DNA of 64,000 nucleotides from Macrococcus epidermidis (GCF_003259695.1 NZ_PZJH01000001.1:372001-436000), one strand, 5' to 3'. Shown: positions 10,096-20,188, counted from the first letter of the stretch. Numbers and translations are program-made. The notes: generated by a model not told the origin, from the letters alone.

Positions 10096-10878
10096 TTATA
10101 GTGATTTATAACGCCAGAATAAATCATGATCATAATAAACATCTTCAATAATATTCTGGAGCTTTAATTTTCGTAACTCATTCATCAAAATATGATGTGG
10201 CCACTCATAAACAGTTTCGAGTTCATGTTCACTTACCATTTCCTGATCACGAATATATTCTGAAAGCGTTGGTGGTAACTTTTTTTCTATCGGTGTTTCT
10301 ACAAGTTCATTGATGATATATGTGTAAATATGATAAGCGTGAATACCTTCAACTTTTAATCCTTCATCTTCATAATTTTCGTTAAAGAAAACAAGTGTAG
10401 GTGTAACATTGACATCCATTTCATTCGCGATATGTTGGTCACACTTTAATGAGGAAGTAACATGATTACTACGTATGTCATTAGTGAAGACTTCTATATC
10501 TAATCCTGCTTTTTGCGCACAATGCATAATCAATTCTTTTGTGATTATATCTTGTTTTGGCATTATTTCATTCTGTATAAAGTTCAAAAATAGATTTGCT
10601 TTCTTTCTTCCTTGTAATTCAGCTGCTTTAAATGCTAAAGCGATATTATCATCGCAAGTTGTACTTTGTGCCTGGCATTTTGTGAGTACTTTCAAAGTAG
10701 GAAGTAGAATTTGTTTAATATCTACGAATTGATAGTATTCAATTTGCAATTTACGTAAAGTTGCTTTAAGTTTCCAAGAATCTTTACAAAAAGGATCAAA
10801 GAAAGAATAGATCTCTATTTTTTTATTAGGCGATAATTGTTCTCGCGTTTGATTTACCATTAATTGTAGTTGTCCCAT
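10096..10878 (-). CDS. yjbH: YjbH, ClpXP adaptor for Spx
   Basis: A DsbA-like thioredoxin-fold adaptor that binds Spx and presents it to ClpXP. The N-terminal redox region reads FFDPFCKDSW, keeping one cysteine where some relatives have a CxxC. A cis-proline-type segment (VTPTLVFFN) follows in the middle. Length of 260 is normal. The start at 10878 has AGGTGAT upstream. It follows the globin gene by 19 bases on the minus strand, as in Bacillus and Staphylococcus. Loss of Spx control by this protein would affect the spx gene 4 kb away. Confidence 0.92.
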   Translation of the reverse strand: MGQLQLMVNQTREQLSPNKKIEIYSFFDPFCKDSWKLKATLRKLQIEYYQFVDIKQILLPTLKVLTKCQAQSTTCDDNIALAFKAAELQGRKKANLFLNFIQNEIMPKQDIITKELIMHCAQKAGLDIEVFTNDIRSNHVTSSLKCDQHIANEMDVNVTPTLVFFNENYEDEGLKVEGIHAYHIYTYIINELVETPIEKKLPPTLSEYIRDQEMVSEHELETVYEWPHHILMNELRKLKLQNIIEDVYYDHDLFWRYKSL

Positions 10879-10897
10879 TCTACATCACCTTCATCCT

Positions 10898-11263
10898 TTA
10901 ATCGACATTTTTCATATGTTCAGCAGTAAGTGTTAAACGTTGCAATAAGTATGTTCTAACATCTTCATCCATCGGTACTTTATATGCAGCTTTCGTCATA
11001 TTTTCGAGCCATGCGTCTTTTTCAAATTCTCCAATCACAAAAGGCATATGACGTGCACGCATCATGGGATGACCATGTTCGTCAGAATAGAGCGTTGGTC
11101 CTCCTAAAAATTGTGTTAAAAATTGCTTTTGCTTTCGAGCTGTTTCATTAAAATCACCAGGAAATAAATGATTAATACGTTCATCTTCTTTAACATAAGA
11201 ATAAAAGATATCTATCATTTGATATAAATTATCCTGGCCGATGCGATCATAAATCGTATCCAT
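10898..11263 (-). CDS. yjbI: Truncated haemoglobin (YjbI type)
   Basis: A group II (trHbO) truncated globin, probably binding haem and oxygen or reactive species in the cytosol. Family landmarks are MIDIFYSYVKED, LTQFLGGPTLY and the haem-ligand region RARHMPFVI. An ATG 21 bases further upstream would add seven residues, but AAGGAG is correctly spaced for the ATG at 11263, giving 121 residues. It forms an operon with yjbH. Confidence 0.92.
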   Translation of the reverse strand: MDTIYDRIGQDNLYQMIDIFYSYVKEDERINHLFPGDFNETARKQKQFLTQFLGGPTLYSDEHGHPMMRARHMPFVIGEFEKDAWLENMTKAAYKVPMDEDVRTYLLQRLTLTAEHMKNVD

Positions 11264-11310
11264 CTGACATCTCCTTACTTTCATACTAATATAGCATGTA
11301 TATTACAATT

Positions 11311-11898
11311 TTAAAGTATTTTGCTTGAAAGTTTACTGTAGTGGTTATAAAATCTTTGCACTTTGCTCATTGTTTCTTGTTTGTCAATGTTATAATATTC
11401 AAGTAACGCATCAAAGTGTACTTTTCCTTCTTCGTAGTCGTTTACTTCATATTCCAGCTCGTAATCGCTCGTATCAAGATAATAACTGGCATCAAGGACA
11501 AGTAGACCGGATTTATACTCTATTTCGCGACGTTCTGTCGATAGCGCACCAAATACACGAAGTGAATTATCAGCTATATTCATTTTTTTTAATTGCTGTT
11601 CAATATTTTCAGGGATGTAACGTTGTTCGATATATTCCTGATCTATGATACGCTCATCAATCACACCAGAATACTCCATGACACCAATTGTTTGTGGTAT
11701 TTTTAATGTCATCATTTTAGATGCTCCATTATCACGAATTCTAAGTGCACATTTCTGCGATTTTAAATCGAATTGATTCGTATCGATATAAAAATTGGTT
11801 TGCGTAATCATCGGCGCATCGATAAATAACGCGTTTTTTAATTTTTCGTAAGTTGAATAGTCAAGTAGATTCTTGAATTCAATTTCAAGTTCTTCCAT
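11311..11898 (-). CDS. yjbK: CYTH domain protein (YjbK type)
   Basis: A CYTH/triphosphate-tunnel family protein, probably a polyphosphate or nucleoside-triphosphate hydrolase; the exact substrate is unknown. The N-terminal ELEIEFK signature (ExExK) binds the phosphate chain, and basic patches (RIRD, RREIEYK) alternate with acidic strands as in the tunnel fold. AAGGGGG before the ATG at 11898 fixes the start (195 residues); the longer frame from 11937 lacks a site. It is divergent from the UPF0738 gene. Confidence 0.85.
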   Translation of the reverse strand: MEELEIEFKNLLDYSTYEKLKNALFIDAPMITQTNFYIDTNQFDLKSQKCALRIRDNGASKMMTLKIPQTIGVMEYSGVIDERIIDQEYIEQRYIPENIEQQLKKMNIADNSLRVFGALSTERREIEYKSGLLVLDASYYLDTSDYELEYEVNDYEEGKVHFDALLEYYNIDKQETMSKVQRFYNHYSKLSSKIL

Positions 11899-12044
11899 GG
11901 TGAACCCCCTTTTATATATTTTAATTATGTACAACATAATATATGAAGTAAAGTATATTACATTCTATTCATGACTAAATCAAGAATCATTAAAACATTT
12001 ACAATAATTATGTTAAAATATTCATGTTAAGGAGATGACACAAA

Positions 12045-12389
12045 ATGAATTTACATGTCAATGAAATTAAATTAGAAGAAAATAAAGTGATGATATTTAC
12101 AGAAGAATCACCAATTGAAGCAACAGCCACAGGTACAATGGTGGTAGATAGTGATAATTTTCAATTTGTTTATTTATTAGATGGTGGCGAGAGCTTCGCT
12201 AATTTACGATTTGTTGAAGAGACATGGCATATGATGAAAGCTTATGAATCATATCCGTGGTTTTTATACGGTACAATTGAACTGATTAATTTTAAAGAAG
12301 AATTTGATGAACTCATTGAAAATATTCAAGGAAATTTTAATTATGGTAAACCTTTTGTTGAACGTGTTGAAGAGGTATTTGAGCTATAG
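12045..12389 (+). CDS. UPF0738 family protein (YjbL type)
   Basis: A 114-residue acidic cytosolic protein of unknown function that sits between the yjbK and relQ homologues in Bacillus and Staphylococcus. It has no signal peptide, membrane segment or catalytic motif that I can name. The start follows AAGGAGATGA. It is 14 bases upstream of relQ and likely co-transcribed with it. Confidence 0.75.
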   Translation: MNLHVNEIKLEENKVMIFTEESPIEATATGTMVVDSDNFQFVYLLDGGESFANLRFVEETWHMMKAYESYPWFLYGTIELINFKEEFDELIENIQGNFNYGKPFVERVEEVFEL

Positions 12390-12403
12390 AATGAGGTGTT
12401 GTT

Positions 12404-13033
12404 ATGAACCAATGGGATTTATTTTTATCACCATACAAACAAGCAATCGACGAACTTAAAATTAAATTAAAGGGTATCCGTAAACAATTTCAATCAGAAG
12501 GTAAATCATCTCCGATAGAATTTGTAACCGGCAGAGTTAAACCGATACCAAGTATCATTGAGAAAGCAAATACACGAGGTATTCCGTTTGATCGTTTAAG
12601 TGAAGAAATGTACGATATTGCTGGTCTTAGACTGATGTGTCAATTCGTAGATGATATAGATGTTGTTGTACAGATGTTGCGAAATAGACATGATTTTGAA
12701 GTAGTTGAAGAACGAGATTATATTAAAGACACAAAAGAAAGTGGTTATCGCTCATACCATGTCATTATTAAATATCCAATTGAAACATTAACAGGTCAAA
12801 AATTTATACTGGCAGAAATACAAATAAGAACGTTAGCGATGAACTTCTGGGCAACTATTGAGCATACATTACGATATAAATATGCAGGAGACTATCCACC
12901 AGAAATTCAAAATCGTTTAGAGCGTGCAGCAGAAGCAGCATATCTATTAGATGAAGAAATGTCTGAAATTCGAGAAGAAATAAAAGAAGCTCAAAAGTTT
13001 TACTCAGAACAACGTAGTGAGATTAGAGACTAA
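12404..13033 (+). CDS. relQ: Small alarmone synthetase RelQ
   Basis: Makes (p)ppGpp from GTP/GDP and ATP. It has only the synthetase domain (no HD hydrolase, TGS or ACT domains), 209 residues, typical of RelQ/YjbM. Visible motifs include DIAGLRLMCQF, SGYRSYHVII and the catalytic-site stretch AEIQIRTLAMNFWATIEH. The C-terminal helix is charged, as in the tetrameric enzyme. It is tightly linked to nadK downstream. Confidence 0.95.
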   Translation: MNQWDLFLSPYKQAIDELKIKLKGIRKQFQSEGKSSPIEFVTGRVKPIPSIIEKANTRGIPFDRLSEEMYDIAGLRLMCQFVDDIDVVVQMLRNRHDFEVVEERDYIKDTKESGYRSYHVIIKYPIETLTGQKFILAEIQIRTLAMNFWATIEHTLRYKYAGDYPPEIQNRLERAAEAAYLLDEEMSEIREEIKEAQKFYSEQRSEIRD

Positions 13034-13045
13034 GAGGGTGAGAGA

Positions 13046-13843
13046 ATGCGCTTTAATATATTGTCTAAAGGTGATTCAAAAAGCAATGCTTTAAAACAGA
13101 AAATGACAGGATTTATGAAAGATTTTAATATGACTGAAGATGTTGAAACACCCGAAATCGTTATTTCTGTAGGTGGGGATGGTACATTATTACAAGCCTT
13201 TCATACATATAGTCACCGATTGAGTGAAACAAGTTTTGTTGGAATACATACAGGACATCTTGGTTTTTATGCAGACTGGCTACCGCACGAAGTTGAAAAA
13301 TTAATTCTTGCTATAAATAATGATTCTTTTCAAGTCATAGAATACCCTTTAGTTGAAGTTATTGTTAGATATGAGGAAGGAAGACCTTCAAGATATTTAG
13401 CCCTTAATGAAGCAACAGTGAAAACACACAATGGAGCAACACTCGTAGCTGATTTGTTTATCCGTGGGGATCAATTTGAACGTTTTAGAGGAGATGGTTT
13501 ATGCATTTCGACACCGAGTGGATCTACTGCATATAATAAAGCACTCGGCGGCGCATTGATCCATCCTTCATTAGAAGCGATGCAAATAACAGAAATAGCA
13601 TCGATTAATAATCGGGTGTTTCGTACAGTAGGATCTCCTTTAGTATTACCAAAGCATCATACTTGTAAGGTTGTTCCAGCTAATCCTAGTACTTTACAAC
13701 TTACTTTTGATCATCTGACAGCAGATCATAAAGGTGTGGCTTCGATACAATATCGTGTTGCAGATGAGAAAGTTCGTTTTGCAAGATTTAGGCCTTTTCC
13801 ATTCTGGAAAAGAGTTCATGATTCTTTTATCGCAAACGATTGA
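13046..13843 (+). CDS. nadK: NAD kinase
   Basis: Phosphorylates NAD to NADP. The GGDG motif is at residues 43-46 ([12 protein letters not shown]), followed by the NE/D (ALNEATVK) and the [16 protein letters not shown] nucleotide-binding segments. Length of 265 is usual. It is 12 bases after relQ, and its stop overlaps the start of the pseudouridine synthase gene. Confidence 0.96.
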   Translation: MRFNILSKGDSKSNALKQKMTGFMKDFNMTEDVETPEIVISVGGDGTLLQAFHTYSHRLSETSFVGIHTGHLGFYADWLPHEVEKLILAINNDSFQVIEYPLVEVIVRYEEGRPSRYLALNEATVKTHNGATLVADLFIRGDQFERFRGDGLCISTPSGSTAYNKALGGALIHPSLEAMQITEIASINNRVFRTVGSPLVLPKHHTCKVVPANPSTLQLTFDHLTADHKGVASIQYRVADEKVRFARFRPFPFWKRVHDSFIAND

Positions 13844-14700
13844 TTCAAATTAGATACACGATTAAAGAAGCCACAACTGTAAAAATATTTTTACAAAGTC
13901 AGCGTTATAGCAAGAAATCATTAAGCGCCATTAAACAAAATGGCGCTTTACTTGTAAATAATCATCCTGTAACTGTTAGAGCAAATATATCTCAGGATGA
14001 TACATTAACTGTGCGACTTCCTGAGGAAATAAGAAGTCCATACTTAATAACAAATCACATTCCAATTGAAATATTATATGATGATTCTTTTATGATCATA
14101 GTAAATAAACCTAGTTTTATGAACACAATACCTTCTCAATTACATCCACATAATAGTTTATTAGAAGCAGTATATGGATATCTCGAACAAAAATTTGATA
14201 ACAGTGTGCTTCATCCTGTTAGCAGGCTTGATAGAAATACGAGTGGTATTGTAGTATTTGCTAAACATCAGTTGATTCATCATTTGCTGACGAATGAAAT
14301 AGAGAAACATTATTTATTAATATGTCTTGGTGAAATGAAGCCTAAAGGTAATATTTGCATACCGATTGAAAGAAGTGACACTTCAATCATCACCAGGCAG
14401 GTTAGTGTCTATGGTCAAAATGCTCGAACTGAATATCAATTACTTCAATATAATAAATTCATGAATATATCATTGGTAAAAGCACGTCTACACACAGGTA
14501 GAACACATCAAATACGTGTCCATTTTTACACATTAGGACATTCACTGATTGGTGACACATTGTATGGGAATGACAAAAAAATCGATAGACATGCACTTCA
14601 TGCTAACGAAGTCCGATTTAAACATCCAATTTACGGTAATCAAATAAATATAAAGTCATCATTACCAAAAGATTTAAGTCATTTTTTTGATATGTTATAA
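13840..14700 (+). CDS. RluA family 23S/tRNA pseudouridine synthase
   Basis: Converts uridine to pseudouridine in RNA; the target site cannot be told from sequence. The N-terminal ~75 residues look like an S4 RNA-binding domain, and the catalytic aspartate is Asp131 in SRLDRNTSG. The substrate motif RTHQIRVHF is near the C-terminus. The start is a TTG that overlaps the nadK stop (TTGA) with no clear Shine-Dalgarno, so translation is probably coupled. Order nadK-rlu-mgtE matches staphylococci. Confidence 0.9.
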   Translation: MIQIRYTIKEATTVKIFLQSQRYSKKSLSAIKQNGALLVNNHPVTVRANISQDDTLTVRLPEEIRSPYLITNHIPIEILYDDSFMIIVNKPSFMNTIPSQLHPHNSLLEAVYGYLEQKFDNSVLHPVSRLDRNTSGIVVFAKHQLIHHLLTNEIEKHYLLICLGEMKPKGNICIPIERSDTSIITRQVSVYGQNARTEYQLLQYNKFMNISLVKARLHTGRTHQIRVHFYTLGHSLIGDTLYGNDKKIDRHALHANEVRFKHPIYGNQINIKSSLPKDLSHFFDML

Positions 14701-14725
14701 TAAATTGTATTTTGGAGGTGAGATT

Positions 14726-16102
14726 ATGTCAGAAGAAGAAGTTGTTTTAGAAGAAGAAATGTATAACAAAGAAGCATTAGATGAACTATTGTTGAGTGGT
14801 GATATAGACCAGTTTAGAGAAGAATTCCTCGAACTTCATACATATGATCAAGGTGAGTATTTCACCGAGTCCAGTGATGAATATCGAGATAAAATTTATC
14901 ATTATTTATCTCCAAAAGAAGTTGCAGAATTTATGGAAACAACTGAAATGGAAGATGATGAATATGATCACATCTTTGAAGAAATGGACGCACGTTATGC
15001 AAGCAGCATGTTTGAAGAGATGTCTTTCGATAATGCAGTTGATATTTTAAAGATGCTACCAAAGACGAAGATAGCGAGTTTGCTTCTGCTCATGGATAAA
15101 GAGACAGCAGGTGAAATCAAAGCACTGTTACATTACGAAGAGGATACAGCCGGTGGTTTGATGACAACTGAATTTATTTCAGTATCTTCACTAAGCACTG
15201 TGCGTGAAGCAATGATTCAATTGAAGGAACAAGCACCTCAAGCGGAAACGATTTACTATATCTTTGTGCTGAATGAAAAGAAACAACTTGTCGGCGTAAT
15301 CTCTCTTAGAGATCTCATCGTTGCAGAAAATGATGAATATATCGAAGACATAATGAATGAGAGAGTTATTAGCGTGAATGTTGCTGATGATCAGGAAGAT
15401 GTCGCTAATATTATGAAAGACTATGATTTCTTAGCGATTCCTGTTGTAGATTATCAAAATCATTTGCTTGGTATCATTACTATCGATGATATTTTAGACG
15501 TTATTGATGAAGAGGCAAGTGAAGACTACTCAAAACTTGCCGGGGTAAGTGATATTGATTCTACAGATGATTCTATGTTTGCGACAGCCCGTAAACGTCT
15601 GCCATGGCTTATGGCATTAACTGTTATGGGAATGATCACAGCATCAATATTAGGACAATTTGAAGATACATTAAGTAAGGTCGCTTTACTTGCAGCATTT
15701 ATTCCGCTTATCGGTGGGATGGCAGGTAATTCCGGTACACAAAGCTTAGCCGTTGTAGTTCGTGGTATTTCAACAGGCGAGATTGATGAACAAAGTAAGT
15801 TTAAATTAGCATTGCGAGAAGCGGGATCGGGATTTATTACCGGGTTAAGCTGCTCAGTTATGTTATTTATTATCATTTGCGTATTATATAAAACACCAGT
15901 GCTCGGGTTGATTGTCTGTTTTAGTTTAACGATTGCAATGACGGTAGCTACATTAGCCGGGGCAATGGTTCCTTTAGTGATGCATCGATTAAAGATAGAT
16001 CCTGCTGTTGCCAGTGGTCCATTTATATCTACTACCAATGATATTATCAGTATGTTAATCTATTTCGGATTAGCAACCACTTTTATGAGTTATTTAACTT
16101 AG
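14726..16102 (+). CDS. mgtE: Magnesium transporter MgtE
   Basis: An inner-membrane Mg2+ channel. In order: an acidic N domain (residues ~1-125), two CBS domains (~130-260) that sense Mg2+, and five membrane segments from about residue 290 containing PLIGGMAGNSGTQ. Length of 458 is normal. GGAGGTGA precedes the ATG at 14726; the frame extends upstream to 14687 but overlaps the preceding gene without a ribosome site. Confidence 0.95.
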   Translation: MSEEEVVLEEEMYNKEALDELLLSGDIDQFREEFLELHTYDQGEYFTESSDEYRDKIYHYLSPKEVAEFMETTEMEDDEYDHIFEEMDARYASSMFEEMSFDNAVDILKMLPKTKIASLLLLMDKETAGEIKALLHYEEDTAGGLMTTEFISVSSLSTVREAMIQLKEQAPQAETIYYIFVLNEKKQLVGVISLRDLIVAENDEYIEDIMNERVISVNVADDQEDVANIMKDYDFLAIPVVDYQNHLLGIITIDDILDVIDEEASEDYSKLAGVSDIDSTDDSMFATARKRLPWLMALTVMGMITASILGQFEDTLSKVALLAAFIPLIGGMAGNSGTQSLAVVVRGISTGEIDEQSKFKLALREAGSGFITGLSCSVMLFIIICVLYKTPVLGLIVCFSLTIAMTVATLAGAMVPLVMHRLKIDPAVASGPFISTTNDIISMLIYFGLATTFMSYLT

Positions 16103-16111
16103 GAGGAAAAG

Positions 16112-17950
16112 ATGGGAAATCATGCAGAATTATTATCACTCGTAATTGTTGTCGTTTGTGCTTTCTTAACACCAATATTACTAAATCGATTACGTATTAA
16201 TTTCTTACCGGTAGTTGTCGCAGAGATATTGATGGGTATTATCGTAGGAAAGTCTCTATTTAACTGGGTAGATCGTACAGCGATGTTAAATATGTTATCA
16301 ACTTTAGGATTTATATTCTTAATGTTCTTAAGTGGTTTAGAAATTGATTTTAAAGCATTTAAATCATCACCGAAACAGAAAAAAGCAAAACAAAAAGAAC
16401 CCAACCCAATTGTAATCTCATCAATGATATTTACCGGCATTTTGATACTGTCGATTATTGCAGCTTATTTATTTAAATGGACGGGTATTATAGACGATGT
16501 ATTATTGATGGTCATTATTATTTCTACCATTTCTTTAGGTGTGGTAGTACCTACCTTAAAAGAAATGAATATTATGCAGACTACAATTGGACAAATCATA
16601 TTGTTGGTAGCAGTAATCGCTGATTTAGCCACAATTTTATTATTAACCTTATATGGTACGCTTTATGCTGAAGGCGATTCACCGATTTGGTTAATTGGCA
16701 TATTAATCGTATTTACCGGATTATTTTATATTACCGGTAAGAATTTCAAAAAAGCGCCATTCCTGGAAAAACTGATGGCAGGGACCACTCAAATTGGAAT
16801 TCGTGCAGTATTTGCCTTAATTATTCTGCTCGTTGCACTTGCAGAAGGTGTAGGTGCTGAAAATATATTAGGCGCCTTTTTAGCAGGATGTGTTGTGAGT
16901 CTTCTAGGTCCAGATAAAGATATGGTTAATAAACTAGATTCTTTTGGATATGGCTTCTTTATTCCGATGTTCTTTATTATGGTAGGTGTTGATTTAGATA
17001 TACCAGCTTTATTTAAAGATCCTTCAGGATTAATTATTATTCCATTCTTATTAATTGCATTCTATTTAACTAAAGTCATTCCGATAGCAATATTAAAAAA
17101 GTGGTATGATACTAAAACAGTTATTGCGTCTTCATTCTTACTGACATCAACGCTATCACTTGTTATCGCTTCGGCAAAAATCGCTGAACGATTAGGTACA
17201 ATTGATGGTGCTACAAGTGGTACTTTAATATTAGCAGCAGTAATCACTTGTGTCATTGTTCCTATATTATTTAAGAAGACTTTCCCGGTTGCAATTACTG
17301 AAGAAAAAACGATTAAAGTGGCATTTATCGGTAAGAACCAGTTATCAATACCTGTCGCGCAAAGCTTTAAATCAGATTTATATTTACCGACGTTATTCTA
17401 CTTAAAGAATAATGTCGATAAAAGAACGATTCAGGATCTGGAAACAATTGAACTTGATGAATATAGTTACGAGGCATTATCTGCATCTGGTCTGTTTGAT
17501 TTTGACATTGTTGTTTGTTCGGCGAATGATGAATCAATTAATAGAAGTGTTGCAGAAATGGCGAAACAAGAAGGCGTACCACGTGTAATCTGCCGTTTAG
17601 AAACATTGCAGGAAGACGATAAGTTAACTGAAGCAGGTATTGAAGTATTCAGTGAATTCCAAAGTACAAAAACGTTATTAAAAGGTTTAATCGAATCACC
17701 AAACATGTTAAATCTTTTATCTAACGTTGAAACTTCATTATATGAAATTGAAATGTTAAATACAAAATATCATGAGATGCAATTACGTGAATTCCCATTT
17801 TCAGGTGATATTATCTTTGTGCGAATATTACGTGGAAATGATTCTATTGTGCCACATGGTGAAACGGAACTTCACTTTAAAGACCGATTAATTGTTACTG
17901 GTGAAAGAAACTATGTAGATGAAATAAAACGTGAATTAGAATTATTTTAA
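16112..17950 (+). CDS. CPA2 family cation/proton antiporter with TrkA-type regulatory domain
   Basis: A Na+ or K+/H+ antiporter of the membrane. The first ~390 residues hold about a dozen hydrophobic helices, including the ion-site segment VIADLATILLL. The C-terminus carries an RCK (TrkA-N-like) region and a TrkA-C domain ending in RLIVTGERNYVDEIKREL. AGGAGG lies 7 bases upstream, and the gap to mgtE is 9 bases, so both ion transporters are co-transcribed. A strong terminator closes the operon. The transported cation is not determinable. Confidence 0.88.
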   Translation: MGNHAELLSLVIVVVCAFLTPILLNRLRINFLPVVVAEILMGIIVGKSLFNWVDRTAMLNMLSTLGFIFLMFLSGLEIDFKAFKSSPKQKKAKQKEPNPIVISSMIFTGILILSIIAAYLFKWTGIIDDVLLMVIIISTISLGVVVPTLKEMNIMQTTIGQIILLVAVIADLATILLLTLYGTLYAEGDSPIWLIGILIVFTGLFYITGKNFKKAPFLEKLMAGTTQIGIRAVFALIILLVALAEGVGAENILGAFLAGCVVSLLGPDKDMVNKLDSFGYGFFIPMFFIMVGVDLDIPALFKDPSGLIIIPFLLIAFYLTKVIPIAILKKWYDTKTVIASSFLLTSTLSLVIASAKIAERLGTIDGATSGTLILAAVITCVIVPILFKKTFPVAITEEKTIKVAFIGKNQLSIPVAQSFKSDLYLPTLFYLKNNVDKRTIQDLETIELDEYSYEALSASGLFDFDIVVCSANDESINRSVAEMAKQEGVPRVICRLETLQEDDKLTEAGIEVFSEFQSTKTLLKGLIESPNMLNLLSNVETSLYEIEMLNTKYHEMQLREFPFSGDIIFVRILRGNDSIVPHGETELHFKDRLIVTGERNYVDEIKRELELF

Positions 17951-17955
17951 GTATC

Positions 17956-18002
17956 AACAATCTGGCCATGTCCCATAGAGACATGGCCAGATTGTTTTTT
18001 GT
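17956..18002 (+). terminator. Terminator of the UPF0738-to-antiporter operon
   Basis: A perfect 16-bp stem (17956-17971 with 17981-17996), a 9-base loop and a T-run. This is the first strong terminator after 12045, so six genes may form one transcription unit. Confidence 0.92.
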
Positions 18003-18047
18003 TTAAAGGAAAGATATGATTCGCTTTTTTTGAGTAATGATTTATGT

Positions 18048-18079
18048 TATAGTTAAATAAATTAGTACTAGATACTAGA
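18048..18079 (+). promoter_or_regulatory. fabI promoter -10 and FapR-type operator
   Basis: TATAGT (18048-18053) is followed at 18061-18079 by ATTAGTACTAGATACTAGA, close to the FapR operator (TTAGTACCTGATACTAA type). The operator covers the expected transcription start, as for repression that malonyl-CoA relieves. The -35 region is a poor T-run. Confidence 0.75.
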
Positions 18080-18103
18080 AGTTGCATATAAAGGAGAACG
18101 ATG

Positions 18104-18877
18104 ATGTTAAATTTTAAGGATAAAGTTTACGTGATAATGGGGATAGCGAATAAAAGAAGTATTGCATATGGGGTCGCACAAGTTTTAGATGAAGTTGGCT
18201 GTAAACTTGTATTTACGTATCGTAAAGAAAGAAGTAAGAATGAATTAGAGAAGTTGCTACCTAACTTTAAGAATAATCAGAACGCAGAAATGATACAATG
18301 TGATGTACAGAGTGATGATGATGTTGTTAATGCATTTAAACAAATTGGAGATAAATTCGGACGAATTGATGGTGTATTTCATTCTATCGCGTTTGCAAAT
18401 ATGGAAGATTTGCGTGGTCGCTTTATCGATACGAGTCGTGAAGGATTTTTGCTGGCTCAGGACATCAGTTCATATTCATTAACAATTGTCGCTAGAGAAG
18501 CTTCAAAGTTAATGCGTGAAGGTGGAACTATCGTTACAACAACATATATCGGCGGAGAATTTGCTGTTCCTAACTATAACGTAATGGGTGTAGCGAAAGC
18601 ATCGTTAGAAGCTAACGTTAAATATTTAGCATCTGATTTAGGACAAGATGGTATTCGAGTTAATGCAATTTCTGCGGGACCAATCAGAACATTGAGTGCC
18701 AAAGGTGTCGGTAGCTTTAATACGATACTAAAAGAAATTGAAGCGCATGCACCATTAAGAAGAAATGTTGATACTATTGAAGTAGGTAAAACTGCATTAT
18801 ATTTATTAACTGACTTATCAAGTGGGGTTACTGGTGAAAATATTCATGTAGATGGTGGATATCATATCGTTGGATAA
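18104..18877 (+). CDS. fabI: Enoyl-[acyl-carrier-protein] reductase FabI
   Basis: Catalyses the last reduction in each cycle of fatty-acid elongation; it is the triclosan target in staphylococci. It is a short-chain dehydrogenase with the NAD(P) loop GIANKRSIAYG and active-site Tyr148, Tyr158 and Lys165 (YxxxxxxK spacing). SAGPIRTLSAKG follows. An ATG at 18101 is also possible; the second ATG matches the S. aureus start MLN. AAGGAG lies upstream. The C-terminus reads GGYHIVG. Confidence 0.96.
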   Translation: MLNFKDKVYVIMGIANKRSIAYGVAQVLDEVGCKLVFTYRKERSKNELEKLLPNFKNNQNAEMIQCDVQSDDDVVNAFKQIGDKFGRIDGVFHSIAFANMEDLRGRFIDTSREGFLLAQDISSYSLTIVAREASKLMREGGTIVTTTYIGGEFAVPNYNVMGVAKASLEANVKYLASDLGQDGIRVNAISAGPIRTLSAKGVGSFNTILKEIEAHAPLRRNVDTIEVGKTALYLLTDLSSGVTGENIHVDGGYHIVG

Positions 18878-18881
18878 AAAT

Positions 18882-18908
18882 AAAAAAAGCCGAAATGGCT
18901 TTTTTTTA
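18882..18908. terminator. Bidirectional terminator between fabI and yjcG
   Basis: A-run, GCC, gaaat loop, GGC, T-run: short GC core but with A/T runs on both sides. The yjcG stop codon lies inside it. Confidence 0.7.
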
Positions 18909-19415
18909 TTCCCCTAATTTAAATGTTTCTTTTACATTCCATGTATCATTATCTAATTGATAACATAAACTAATCTTATCGATAACTTCAGAGTGTGTAA
19001 CATCTTTCATTGATAATTGACCTTTTAAGTCTTCGAATTCCTGCGAAGAAAAACCCTGTCCAACTGTAAAGTGTGGCACGAATGGATATGTGTTCGTACC
19101 ATAGAATGAACCATCATTCAATAATTCGAATAACTTAACGAGATTTTCATTTGGATTAACTTTTAAATAGATGATATTTTGAGTAGGTGCAAAATCTGAT
19201 ACTTTTTCTACGTTAATTTCTACTGGTTGTATAGTTTTTGCTACCTCTTTTAATTTATCAGTAACAGCGTCAATGTCATGATCATCTACCTCAAATGCTT
19301 CTTTAATCGTAATATGTGGTGTGATTAACGCATAATGAGAATCATAGCGCTTACGATACTGATTGATTTCATCCTGATATGCTTTTGATGGGTATAATAC
19401 AATGCCTAGTTTCAT
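18906..19415 (-). CDS. yjcG: 2H phosphoesterase family protein (YjcG type)
   Basis: A member of the 2H (2'-5' RNA ligase/cyclic phosphodiesterase) superfamily. It has the two diagnostic HxT motifs: TPHITIKEAF in the N-terminal half and FVPHFTVGQG in the C-terminal half. Length of 169 is usual; the physiological substrate is unknown. A GGGGGA ribosome site lies just upstream. The neighbour on the same strand is the YjcH esterase, the same pair as in Bacillus. Confidence 0.85.
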   Translation of the reverse strand: MKLGIVLYPSKAYQDEINQYRKRYDSHYALITPHITIKEAFEVDDHDIDAVTDKLKEVAKTIQPVEINVEKVSDFAPTQNIIYLKVNPNENLVKLFELLNDGSFYGTNTYPFVPHFTVGQGFSSQEFEDLKGQLSMKDVTHSEVIDKISLCYQLDNDTWNVKETFKLGE

Positions 19416-19459
19416 AATGAATCCCCCTTTTTTTCTGATAATTCAATTATATCAGAATT

Positions 19460-20188
19460 TCAAATTAAGTAATAATTTAAACATTTTTCTATTTCTTTTT
19501 GCCATGTTTTCCATGTGTGTCCACCGTCCAATTCATCATAATAATGTGAAATATTATTATCTATTAGCACTTGATGTAATTGTCTAATTGGTGTTAAAAA
19601 ATCGGCATAATCTCCAGTCAATAGTTTAAAATAATCTTCCTCTTTACCTACAATTAAATAGAGATTCAATTCGCTTTTTCTTTCTTGGGAAAGATTATTT
19701 ATTTGATTTAATATTTTATCTGTTATCATTGGAGAGAATAGACAACATTTTGAAGTTAGTTCAGAATATTCTATAGCAAGTGTTAAAGAGATACTAGCTG
19801 CTAAACTATCTCCGATAACAATCGTATTATTTTTATCATGCACGAAATTAAAAGTGTCTTGTATGTAATCCAGCAATTCTTGAGACACAAATTTCTGGAA
19901 TTTTTCACGGTGTATACCTTCTGGATGATATTCATCTTTTCTCTCATCAACATTATTATAATGTACGAAAAGAAATACTGAAGGGTTATCAAAATCATCT
20001 TTTAAAGTTTCATATTTACGATGAATTCTTCCTATCTGACTTAAATCCTGTCCATCAAAACAAATAAACAATGTGTGTTGTACGAATGGAGAGTAATCTT
20101 CTGGAAAGTATATGCCAAGTTTTACTGTTCTATTTAAATGTTCACTATTCATAGTAAATGGTGTTATAAGACCGTTTTTCATCATCAT
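19460..20188 (-). CDS. yjcH: Putative esterase (YjcH type, esterase D-like)
   Basis: An alpha/beta hydrolase of the esterase D/enterochelin esterase group. The nucleophile elbow is GDSLAA (GxSxxA form), and the C-terminal ELDGGHTWKTW supplies the catalytic histidine. No signal peptide. The start is ambiguous: TTG followed by three ATG codons, with an AAGAG site upstream; I give the first ATG. It precedes yjcG by 44 bases. Confidence 0.82.
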   Translation of the reverse strand: MMMKNGLITPFTMNSEHLNRTVKLGIYFPEDYSPFVQHTLFICFDGQDLSQIGRIHRKYETLKDDFDNPSVFLFVHYNNVDERKDEYHPEGIHREKFQKFVSQELLDYIQDTFNFVHDKNNTIVIGDSLAASISLTLAIEYSELTSKCCLFSPMITDKILNQINNLSQERKSELNLYLIVGKEEDYFKLLTGDYADFLTPIRQLHQVLIDNNISHYYDELDGGHTWKTWQKEIEKCLNYYLI

